Below are positions 14,726 to 23,067 of a stretch of 64,000 nt of DNA, in pieces (position 1 is the first letter of the stretch; every line of letters starts with the position of its first letter). Source of the DNA: Comamonas_C sp026954015 (lineage in GTDB: Bacteria > Pseudomonadota > Gammaproteobacteria > Burkholderiales > Burkholderiaceae_C); contig JAPSFS010000003.1 in the NCBI GenBank assembly GCA_035063785.1, positions 186,001 to 250,000 of the forward strand, given 5' to 3'. Both the position numbers and the translations under genes were made by a program. The notes under the pieces are model-generated. The model was not told where the DNA came from and did no database searches. It saw nothing but the letters and a program-made list of their open reading frames with translations.

Positions 14726-14988
14726 GCCATGCGCAGCACAAAGACATTCGCCCGGCAGGCCGCGCTCGCCGTTATCTGCTCCAGCGCTTCGCGCTCCAGC
14801 GACACGCCCTCGCCCGACGCGCGCACGACCTGCGTGCTGACGCCGCCCAGATCGCCAGCCGCCACTTCGCGCACGCGCTGCGCCGCTTGCCCCGGCGTGT
14901 CCATGTTCGCCACGTTGTGCGCGCTCACCGCCAGGCGCGTCTGCGCGGCCTGCAGGCCGGAAAAGGCGATCGAGCCAAGCGCGGACAT
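14686..14988 (-). CDS. orphan flagellar rod-type protein (FlgB/FlgC-like N-terminal motif)
   Basis: A 100-residue protein beginning MSALGSIAFSGLQAAQTRLA and continuing VSAHNVANMDTPG, the N-terminal helix motif of flagellar rod and hook proteins; the C-terminal helix (ANVFVLRMAQATAGSVLDLL) matches the paired terminal coiled coil. At 100 residues it is shorter than FlgC (~135). No other flagellar gene is in the window. The ATG at 14988 directly follows GCCGGGG. Similar lone genes are often annotated as flagellar basal-body rod domain proteins; whether this one functions in a flagellum is unknown. Confidence 0.72.
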   Translation of the reverse strand: MSALGSIAFSGLQAAQTRLAVSAHNVANMDTPGQAAQRVREVAAGDLGGVSTQVVRASGEGVSLEREALEQITASAACRANVFVLRMAQATAGSVLDLLA

Positions 14989-15092
14989 CCCCGGCCTATC
15001 GACACGCACGCCCCAAACTTGATAGCCTACGCACGCGCCCCGCCTGGTCGAAGGGGGCCGCCACCTTCACCCCGCCTGCCAAGGAGACCCCC

Positions 15093-15401
15093 ATGCCCCA
15101 CGTTCTGCAAGTCGATTTCGACATGGACGGCCCCTACGGCCCCGCGATGGCTACCGCGTTCGAGGGCCTGGCGCGCAGCATCAACGCCGAGCCGGGCTTC
15201 CTCTGGAAGATCTGGACCGAGGACGCCGAGGCCCGCCAGGCCGGCGGCATCTACCTCTTCGACACCCAGGCGCACGCGCAGGCTTACCTTGAAATGCACT
15301 CCAGGCGCCTCACGCAGGCCGGCATCCGCAACATCCGCGCGCGCATCTTCGCGGTGAACGAGGCGCTGACGGCGATCAACCACGGGCCGCTCAAGGCCTG
15401 A
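15093..15401 (+). CDS. YdhR-like putative monooxygenase
   Basis: A 102-residue protein of the YdhR family, a dimeric ferredoxin-like alpha/beta-barrel fold related to small antibiotic-type monooxygenases. Typical segments are LQVDFDMDGPYG near the start, EPGFLWKIWTED in the middle and GGIYLFDTQAHAQAYLEMH. An AAGGAG-like site (CCAAGGAGACCCCC) precedes the ATG. It is followed after 44 nt by the exported phospholipase-C-like gene, but no functional link is evident. Substrate unknown. Confidence 0.82.
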   Translation: MPHVLQVDFDMDGPYGPAMATAFEGLARSINAEPGFLWKIWTEDAEARQAGGIYLFDTQAHAQAYLEMHSRRLTQAGIRNIRARIFAVNEALTAINHGPLKA

Positions 15402-15445
15402 GCGCGCCCGCGCCGCACGGCGCAACCCCGTAGCCGAGGCCCCCC

Positions 15446-16798
15446 ATGAAACGCCTGCTGCTCACGCTCCTCTTTGCCCTGTGCGCCAGCCCCGCCGCCT
15501 GGGCCTGGAGCAACCACGCACTGGCCGCGTACCGCGCGTTCGAGGTGCTGCCCGAGGTGCGCGAGGCCCCGCCCGTCGCGGCCGAGCCGCTCGAAGACTT
15601 CCTCGCCGACCAGGCGAGTGCGATCGCCCAACTGATCGCCGTGCAGGACGCCTGGGCACGCGAGCACCTGCCGCACTATCCGCCGCTGCCCGCCGCGCTG
15701 CGCCTGGATCCCGCCGTGGCCCGCCAGGGCCCGCAGGCGCTGCGCACGGCGTTCCTGATGGCGCTGCGCGTTTCGCCCGAAAGCCGTCTGGCGCTGTACG
15801 TGCAGCCCGACCCCTGGGGCCCCGAGCCCACGGCGCCACGCATGGCGCATGACGCGGTGAGCGCGCTGCCGCTGAGCGCCGAAGACGGCGAAAAGCACCG
15901 CTTCGTGCGGCTCAACCCGGGTGAGAAGGTGGCGCCGCTGGCCGTGCTCGCGAGCGCCAGCGACGAGCCCGACTACGGCATGGATGTGAACCTCTGGGAA
16001 GACAGCCCTTCCGCCTGGGGGCCTTCGTTTGGCTTCGGCAAGCTGCCGTTCGGCAACCCGAGCCTGAGCTTTTCCACGCAGGCGCCGTTTCACATGGGCT
16101 ATTACCACGAGTCCGCGCTCATCTATGCGGCGGCCGGCTTTCTCAAGCGCACCTACCCCGAGCTGCGGCTGCACCAGTACATGGGCCTGGCCGGGCTTGC
16201 GTTTCGCACCGGCCACCCCTACTGGGGCTGGCGCTTCGCGGGGCTGGCCGCGCACTACGTGCAAGACCTCACGCAGCCCTACCACGCCAGCCTCGCGCCC
16301 GGCTTCTCGACGGCGCGGCTCATCGGCATCCAGTTGCTCGCGGTGCTCGGCATGCCCGCGCGCAAGAACGACATGGTCGTGCTGCTCTCCAACCGCCACT
16401 TCGTGCTCGAGCGCTACGAAAGCCAGATGATCCAGGCCGACGCCAAGGCGCGCCGCACCACGGCGCTCGAAGACGCGCTGCACGACACCGCCACCGACGC
16501 GGGCTACGCCGCGTGGGGCGACGCCACGCTGCGCAACGTCGTCTCCCTCGAATCATCCGCAAGGGGCGAGGCCGTGACGCAGCAGATGCTCGCCTCCGTG
16601 CCGTCGAACTACGTGGACGACCCCGGCTACGACTTCGGCCTGCACGCCGGCCAGATCGACCTCAGCGCCGAGGTGGCCGCGCGTGGCGACGCCTCCCGCG
16701 CCGCGTTCGAGCACAGCATCGCCCTGCTGATGCGCCACTTCGGCGCGCACAGCCGCAACCTCGTGCGCGCCATCGTGCGGCAAGCGGGAAAACCGTAG
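15446..16798 (+). CDS. exported phospholipase C / P1 nuclease-fold protein
   Basis: A 450-residue secreted or periplasmic protein. The signal peptide ends AWA (residues 18-20), leaving Trp21 as the mature N-terminus (WSNHALAAY). In zinc-dependent phospholipase C and S1/P1 nucleases the mature N-terminal Trp is itself a zinc ligand, so this is a strong indicator. Further candidate ligands are H24, HMGYYHES near residue 217 and AHYVQDLTQPYHAS near 270, which matches the HxxxD...PxH pattern of the family. The C-terminal ~150 residues are helical and not assignable. Whether it hydrolyses phospholipids or nucleic acids cannot be told. Two-gene unit with the YdhR-like gene. Confidence 0.72.
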   Translation: MKRLLLTLLFALCASPAAWAWSNHALAAYRAFEVLPEVREAPPVAAEPLEDFLADQASAIAQLIAVQDAWAREHLPHYPPLPAALRLDPAVARQGPQALRTAFLMALRVSPESRLALYVQPDPWGPEPTAPRMAHDAVSALPLSAEDGEKHRFVRLNPGEKVAPLAVLASASDEPDYGMDVNLWEDSPSAWGPSFGFGKLPFGNPSLSFSTQAPFHMGYYHESALIYAAAGFLKRTYPELRLHQYMGLAGLAFRTGHPYWGWRFAGLAAHYVQDLTQPYHASLAPGFSTARLIGIQLLAVLGMPARKNDMVVLLSNRHFVLERYESQMIQADAKARRTTALEDALHDTATDAGYAAWGDATLRNVVSLESSARGEAVTQQMLASVPSNYVDDPGYDFGLHAGQIDLSAEVAARGDASRAAFEHSIALLMRHFGAHSRNLVRAIVRQAGKP

Positions 16799-16839
16799 CC
16801 GCGCAAATCGGTCCACCCTGCCGATACCCATCAGGCGTT

Positions 16840-17841
16840 TTACCCGCGCCGCTCCTGCCAGTCGCCCACCAGCCGGTTCCACGCCGCCATGCGGTCGCCG
16901 GCGGGCGTGCCGGCCGCCCCCGAGTTGCTCGCCACCAGCCGGTCGATCGCGGCCTCCTGTTCCGGGGCTAGTTCGTCCGGGAACAGCGGCACGACGGTGA
17001 CGATGCAGTCCGCCGCCTCGGCCTCGCCCGCCCACGGCAGGCCCGCGTTCCTGATGCGGTAGTTCAGGTGGCCGCGGCGCAGCCGCATCTGCTGCAGCCC
17101 GCGCGGGGTGGGGACCTCGATCCAGCGGTTGGCCATCCATGCAAAGCCGTCCACGGGCAGCTCGCACTTCAAGGTGCCATCGGCCTCGGCGGTGAAGAAC
17201 TCGTGCGGCTGCAGCATCACGCGCACGCGCAGCGCCAGCGCGCGCCGTCGGCTGCCCTGCACGCGCGCCGTTGCATAGAGCACGTCGCCCGCGCGCGCGC
17301 CCGGCGCAACCTGCACCCGGCAGCGGTACCTGCTCGGCGCTGCCTTGCCGCTCGCCCCGCAGGCGGCGCAGCCGTGGCGCACCTTCCCGCGCCCCTGGCA
17401 CGCCGTGCATTCCACCGTGGGCGAGAGCCAGGCAAACCAGAGGTGCGGGCGGATGCTGCCAGTGCCGCCGCACTCGCGGCACCCGGTGGCCTGCGGCTCA
17501 AGGCCGCTGCCGCGGCACTCGGCGCAGTCCTGGGCCACCTCGCCGCGCACCTCCCTCACGCAACCGCTCACCACCTCCTCGAGCGTGAGGTGGATGGTGT
17601 GCTCGATCGCGGGCTCTTGCGCATTGGCGGCGGGCGCCTCGGCTTCCGCTTCCGGCTCGTCCCGTGCGTTGCGGATCATCTCCAGCGCCCGGTTGATGCG
17701 CTGAATCTTGCGCAGGGCCTGCGGGCTGTGGTTGCGGTCCGGATGCCAGCGCGCGGACAGGCGCCGCCACGCCGCCTTCACCTCGGCATCGCTGCACCCC
17801 GGCGCCAGGCCCAGTTCGCGGTAAGGGTCGTCAAGTTCCAT
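16840..17841 (-). CDS. DnaJ-like co-chaperone with zinc-finger region
   Basis: A 333-residue protein: J domain (residues ~4-60) with the HPD triad at 33-35 (RWHPDRNH), a short linker in place of a Gly/Phe region, four CxxCxGxG-type motifs (CAECRGSG, CRECGGTG, CTACQGRG, CAACGASG) and a C-terminal substrate-binding region. It stimulates an Hsp70 ATPase by family analogy but is not the canonical ~375-residue DnaJ and has no adjacent dnaK. The start at 17841 is preceded by a perfect 15-bp palindrome. The reading frame remains open further upstream without DnaJ-like sequence. Confidence 0.85.
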   Translation of the reverse strand: MELDDPYRELGLAPGCSDAEVKAAWRRLSARWHPDRNHSPQALRKIQRINRALEMIRNARDEPEAEAEAPAANAQEPAIEHTIHLTLEEVVSGCVREVRGEVAQDCAECRGSGLEPQATGCRECGGTGSIRPHLWFAWLSPTVECTACQGRGKVRHGCAACGASGKAAPSRYRCRVQVAPGARAGDVLYATARVQGSRRRALALRVRVMLQPHEFFTAEADGTLKCELPVDGFAWMANRWIEVPTPRGLQQMRLRRGHLNYRIRNAGLPWAGEAEAADCIVTVVPLFPDELAPEQEAAIDRLVASNSGAAGTPAGDRMAAWNRLVGDWQERRG

Positions 17842-17845
17842 GATT

Positions 17846-17860
17846 TGCTGCAGTGCAGCA
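17846..17860. promoter_or_regulatory. perfect palindrome at the DnaJ-like gene start
   Basis: TGCTGCAGTGCAGCA (7-bp arms around one G) ends 4 bp before the ATG, where a ribosome site would be. It could be a small mRNA hairpin controlling translation or a protein-binding site. No ribosome site is otherwise visible. Confidence 0.4.
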
Positions 17861-17977
17861 TGGTAGCAGGGCGGGGCGCTGTTGTGGCGCTTGTGCGCTG
17901 CCTGTCTTGCCCGATTTTGGCGAAGCGTTTTAGGATCGCGGCGAGCCAAACGCAGACTTTCCCTGGCGCGGACCGGC

Positions 17978-18109
17978 GAGATCAGCAGCGCCAGCCAGGA
18001 ACAGGGCGAGGGCGTGGGCCAGGTGGGCGACGCCGTCATGCAGATGGACAAGATCACGCAGCAGAACGCCGCGCCGGTCGAGGAAATGGCCGCCGCCACC
18101 AACAGCCTC
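17978..18109 (+). pseudogene. methyl-accepting chemotaxis protein remnant
   Basis: About 44 codons read EISSASQEQGEGVGQVGDAV then MQMDKITQQNAAPVEEMAAA and TNSL, the conserved tail of a chemoreceptor signalling domain. No membrane, HAMP or remaining signalling region is found on either side; the upstream in-frame codons are unrelated. It is the scrap of a deleted receptor gene, sitting just before the restriction island. Confidence 0.75.
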
Positions 18110-18455
18110 CACAGCCATGCCCCGGAGCCGGTGCAGGCATGGGCGGCGAAGCCAGGGCCGCGCACGGCGCCACGCCCCCTTCAGGCGACGCACCACCGGC
18201 CGCCCTCGAAAATGCGCCCGCTCAGCGTCCGGGCAAATCCCGGCTGCGCCTCACGGCCGCCTGAGCAACCGGGCGAGCCACCATTGCGGCCTGACACGGC
18301 CGGAAATCGCCCTGCAGGGTGCAAATCTGCCGGGCCATCGGCATCCGTGACGAAGAACGGGCTTATGGTCATCACAATCGGCCATGCGCGCCACGCACGC
18401 GCCCACGCACCCGCACGCCCGAGCCGCCCGAACCGAACCTCCAGGAGATGACCCC
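18110..18455. other. non-coding stretch before hsdM
   Basis: This ~345-bp stretch between the chemoreceptor scrap and hsdM shows no convincing gene. Open frames exist but their products are Pro/Arg/Ala-rich translations of GC-rich DNA. It must contain the hsdM promoter; AT-richer patches near 18360-18385 (TTATGGTCATCACAAT) are the best place to look. No integrase, tRNA or clear flanking repeat marks the island edge. Confidence 0.5.
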
Positions 18456-20075
18456 TTGCACTGGACCGCCCCCACCGAAAAAGACGCCGCCACCGCCTCG
18501 CTGGAAAAAAACCTCTGGGACGCCGCCGACCAGTTCCGCGCCAACTCGGGCCTGAAGGCGCAGGAATACTCCGGCCCCATCCTGGGCCTGATCTTCTTGC
18601 GCTTTGCCGAGGTGCGCTTTGCCGCGCAACGCCAAAAGCTGGCCGCCGCCGGCGCCACCTCGCGCCGCGGCAGCCGGGTGGACGAGCCCGCCGCCTACCA
18701 CGCCGAAGGCGTGCTCTACCTCGCGCCCGAGGCGCGCTTCGAGCACCTGCTCACCCTGCCCGAAGCGGTGGACGTGGGCGGCCAGGCCAACACCGCCATG
18801 CGCGCGGTCGAGCGCGACAACCCGCAGCTCGCCGGCGTGCTGCCCAAGACCTTCAACCTCTTCACCGCCACCCTGCTCAAGGAGCTGTTGAAGAAAATCT
18901 CCGAAATCCCCGCCACACTCGACTTCGACGCCTTCGGGCGCATCTACGAATACTTCCTCGGCAAATTCGCCATGAGCGAAGGCCAGGGCGGCGGCGAGTT
19001 CTACACCCCCGCCAGCATCGTGCAACTGCTGGTGCAGGTCATCGAACCCTGGCACGGCCGCATCCTCGACCCCGCCTGCGGATCGGGCGGCATGTTCGTG
19101 CAATCGGCACGCTTCGTCGCCGAACACCAGCAAAACCCCGCCGCCGAACTCGCCATCTACGGCGTGGAGAAAACCGACGAAACCGGCCGCCTGTGCCGCC
19201 TGAACCTGGCCGTGCACGGGCTGGAGGGCGACGTTCGCCACGGCGGCAACGTCAACAGCTACTACGACGACCCGCACGACGCCGTGGGCGCCTTCGACTT
19301 CGTGCTCGCCAACCCGCCCTTCAACGTCAACGCGGTCGACAAGGAGCGCCTGGCCGACATGGTCGGCCCCGGCCGGCGCTTTCCGTTTGGCCTGCCGCGC
19401 ACCGACAACGCCAACTATCTCTGGATTCAGCTCTTCTACTCGTCGCTCTACAGCCACGGCCGCGCCGGCTTCGTCATGGCCAACTCGGCATCCGACGCGC
19501 GCAGCAGCGAGCAGGACATCCGCCGCCAGCTCATCGAGGCCCGCGCGGTCGACGTGATGGTCGCCGTCGGCCCCAACATGTTCTACACCGTCACCCTGCC
19601 CTGCACCCTGTGGTTCCTGGACCGGGGCAAGGCCGCCACCCCGCGCGCCGACACCGTGCTGTTCATCGACGCGCGCCACATCTACCGCCAGATCGACCGC
19701 GCCCACCGCGACTGGACGCCCGCGCAGATCGGCTTCATCGCCAACCTCGTGCGCCTGTACCGGGGCGAGGCCATCGACCTGACCGTGGGCGGTGAGGAAA
19801 CCCAGGCCAAACTGCAGGAAGTCTTCGGCGCCCAGCCCGCCTACGCCGACGTGCCCGGCCTGTGCAAGGCCGCGACCATCACGGAGATCGAAGCCCAGGG
19901 CTGGAGCCTGAACCCCGGCCGCTACGTCGGCGTGCAGGCGGGCGAGGAAATCAGCGACGAGGATTTCCGCACGCAGTTCGAGGCGCTGAACGAGGAGCTC
20001 GTTACCCTGAACGCCCAGGCTCGGGAGCTGGAGCAGACCATTGCCGCGAATGCGGCGGGGATTTTGGGGGCGTGA
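18456..20075 (+). CDS. hsdM: type I restriction-modification system DNA methyltransferase subunit HsdM
   Basis: A ~539-residue N6-adenine methyltransferase subunit. The N-terminal helical domain (SLEKNLWDAADQFRANSGLK, SGPILGLIFLRFAEVRF) is typical. The SAM-binding motif is PACGSGGMF and the catalytic motif ANPPFN (NPPF). The start is taken as TTG at 18456 because AGGAGA lies 7 nt upstream and the product then begins HWTAPTEKDAATASLEKNLW, the normal family N-terminus; an in-frame codon at 18384 would add a low-quality Arg/Pro-rich stretch. It ends two bases before hsdS, so the two are coupled. With HsdS it forms the M2S1 methylase. Confidence 0.95.
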   Translation: MHWTAPTEKDAATASLEKNLWDAADQFRANSGLKAQEYSGPILGLIFLRFAEVRFAAQRQKLAAAGATSRRGSRVDEPAAYHAEGVLYLAPEARFEHLLTLPEAVDVGGQANTAMRAVERDNPQLAGVLPKTFNLFTATLLKELLKKISEIPATLDFDAFGRIYEYFLGKFAMSEGQGGGEFYTPASIVQLLVQVIEPWHGRILDPACGSGGMFVQSARFVAEHQQNPAAELAIYGVEKTDETGRLCRLNLAVHGLEGDVRHGGNVNSYYDDPHDAVGAFDFVLANPPFNVNAVDKERLADMVGPGRRFPFGLPRTDNANYLWIQLFYSSLYSHGRAGFVMANSASDARSSEQDIRRQLIEARAVDVMVAVGPNMFYTVTLPCTLWFLDRGKAATPRADTVLFIDARHIYRQIDRAHRDWTPAQIGFIANLVRLYRGEAIDLTVGGEETQAKLQEVFGAQPAYADVPGLCKAATITEIEAQGWSLNPGRYVGVQAGEEISDEDFRTQFEALNEELVTLNAQARELEQTIAANAAGILGA

Positions 20076-20077
20076 GG

Positions 20078-21168
<1,091 letters not shown>

Positions 21169-21172
<4 letters not shown>

Positions 21173-23059
21173 TGCGCACCGCCGAAGACCTGTTGCAGGA
21201 GCTTGCCGCGCTCGATGAGTCGCACCGCATCGAGGCCAAGCAGGCACGCCGGATCGACCGCTCCGTCATGGAAACGATCTGCGCCTTTGCCAACGAGCCC
21301 GGCCTGGGCGGCGGCTACCTGCTGCTGGGCGTGCAGCGCGATGCGCAGGACCTGTTTGACCATGCCTACCGGGTGGACGGCGTCAGCGATCCCGACCGGC
21401 TCCAGTCCGACCTGGCCAGCCAGTGCGCCAGCGTCTTCAATCAGCCCATCCGCCCGCGCGTGGCGGTGGAAGAACTGCAAGGCAAGACCGTGGTGGTGGT
21501 CTATGTGCCCGAAGCAGCACCGACCGAGAAGCCGATCTACCTGCACACGCTCGGCTTGCCTTCGCGGTGCATTCCGGCGCGTGGGCCCGACCGACCAGGA
21601 GGGCACGGAAGATGATCTGGTGGCGCTGTACGCCGGGCATCAAGTGGACACCTTTGACGCCGCCGTGCTGCCCGATGCCGACATGGGTGACATCGACCCG
21701 GCTGCCGTCACCGACTACCGGCAGCAGCGCCGCGCCATCAACCCGGACGCCGAAGAACTGGGCTGGTCTGACGACGACCTGCTGCGCTCTCTGGGTTGCG
21801 CCAGGCGGGACAACGGGCAGCTCAAGCCCACGGTGGCCGGCATCACGCTGTTCGGCACGAGCCAGGCGCTGCGACGCTGTTTCCCGATGATGCGCATCGA
21901 CTACATCCGCGTGCCCGGTCGGCAGTGGGTCGAGAACCCCGACCACCGCTTCGACACGCTGGAAATCCGAGCACCGCTGTTCACCGCCATCCGCCGCGCC
22001 ACCAATGCGGTGCGCGACGAGTTGCTCCAGTCGTTCTCCCTGCCCGAAGGTGCACTGGCGCGCGAGGACGAGCCGGCGCTGCCGCTGCGGGTGATCCGTG
22101 AGGCGATCGTCAACGCCGTGATGTATCGCAGCTACCGCATCCACGGCGCCGTGCAGATCATCCGTTACGCCAACCGGCTGGAGATCCGCAATCCGGGGCA
22201 CTCCATCAAGGCGGAAGAGCAGCTGGGCGAGCCGGGGTCGGAGACGCGCAACCCGCGCATTGCCGCCGTGCTGCACGAGGTGAACATCGCCGAGACCAAG
22301 GGCAGTGGCATCCGCGCCATGCGCGAACTGATGCTGGCTCATGGGCTCTTGCCGCCGACCTTCGAGTCCTCGCGCCGACCCGACCAATTCGTGGCCACCT
22401 TCCTGTTCCATCACTTCCTGGGTGCGAGCGACCTAGCCTGGCTGCGCCAGCTCACGTCTGAGCCGATCAGCGACGAAGAGTCGCGCGCGCTGGTCTTCGT
22501 GCGCGAGCTCGGCGCCATCGACAACGCGGCGTACCGCGCCATCAACCGCACCGACACCCTGAGCGCCTCGGCCCATTTGCGTCGCCTGCGCGATCTGGAG
22601 CTGCTGGAGATGAAGGGCAGCGGCAGCCGAACCTACTATGTGCCCGGCGTGCAGTTCCAGGCGCGGACGGAGGCGGGTGCAAGCGCCAAACCGACCGCAA
22701 ATACACGCCCGCCAAATCCGGATAGTCACCAGCCCAACCAGAATAGTCACCAGCCCAACCAGGATAGTCACCACCTGCTGGCGACGATTCCTCCCCAGCT
22801 GGCCGAAAGGATCCCGTCGGCTGGCAGCAAGCCGCGGCGTGACATCCTGCGTGCGTTGATCATCGATCTTTGCCGCTGGCATGCACTGAGTGCCCGGGAA
22901 CTGGCGGGTATCCTGCACAGGCGGGACCACAAGCCACTGGTCAGGGACTATCTGACCCCTATGGTGAGCGAAGGGCTGCTGGCCTACACCATCCCCAAGA
23001 TGGAGAATCATCCAGACCAGCGCTATACCGTGTCGGCCGAAATACTGAAAAGCGACTGA
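21169..23059 (+). pseudogene. AlbA_2 (Schlafen-like) / ATP-binding transcriptional-regulator-type protein, interrupted by a one-base frameshift
   Basis: Two frames together encode a ~630-residue protein. The first (from 21169) carries the AlbA_2 domain: ESHRIEAKQARRIDRS, CAFANEPGLGGGYLLLGV. At about 21561 an extra T shifts the frame: reading GGC TTG CCT then CGC GGT GCA restores GLPRGAFRRVGPTDQ, the expected continuation, in the second frame. That frame continues through an HATPase_c_4-type region (REAIVNAVMYRSYRIHGAVQ, ETKGSGIRAMRELM), a winged-helix region and a repeat linker to 23059. If the base is real the first product stops at 21615 and the gene is probably inactive. Such genes often sit between hsdS and hsdR; their role is not established. 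Confidence 0.85.
22720..22772 (+). repeat. 21-bp tandem repeat encoding a heptad linker
   Basis: Two full copies and a partial third of GGATAGTCACCAGCCCAACC+A, at 22720-22740, 22741-22761 and 22762-22772. They encode DSHQPNQ, NSHQPNQ, DSHH in the linker between the ATP-binding part and the C-terminal domain of the AlbA_2 protein. Unit length is a multiple of three, so copy-number changes would keep the frame. Confidence 0.85.
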
Positions 23060-23067
23060 ACAATGCC

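Noticed and set aside
17882..17977. N-terminal part of the frame containing the chemoreceptor scrap
   Set aside because: No receptor similarity or ribosome site; it is chance open sequence fused to the remnant.
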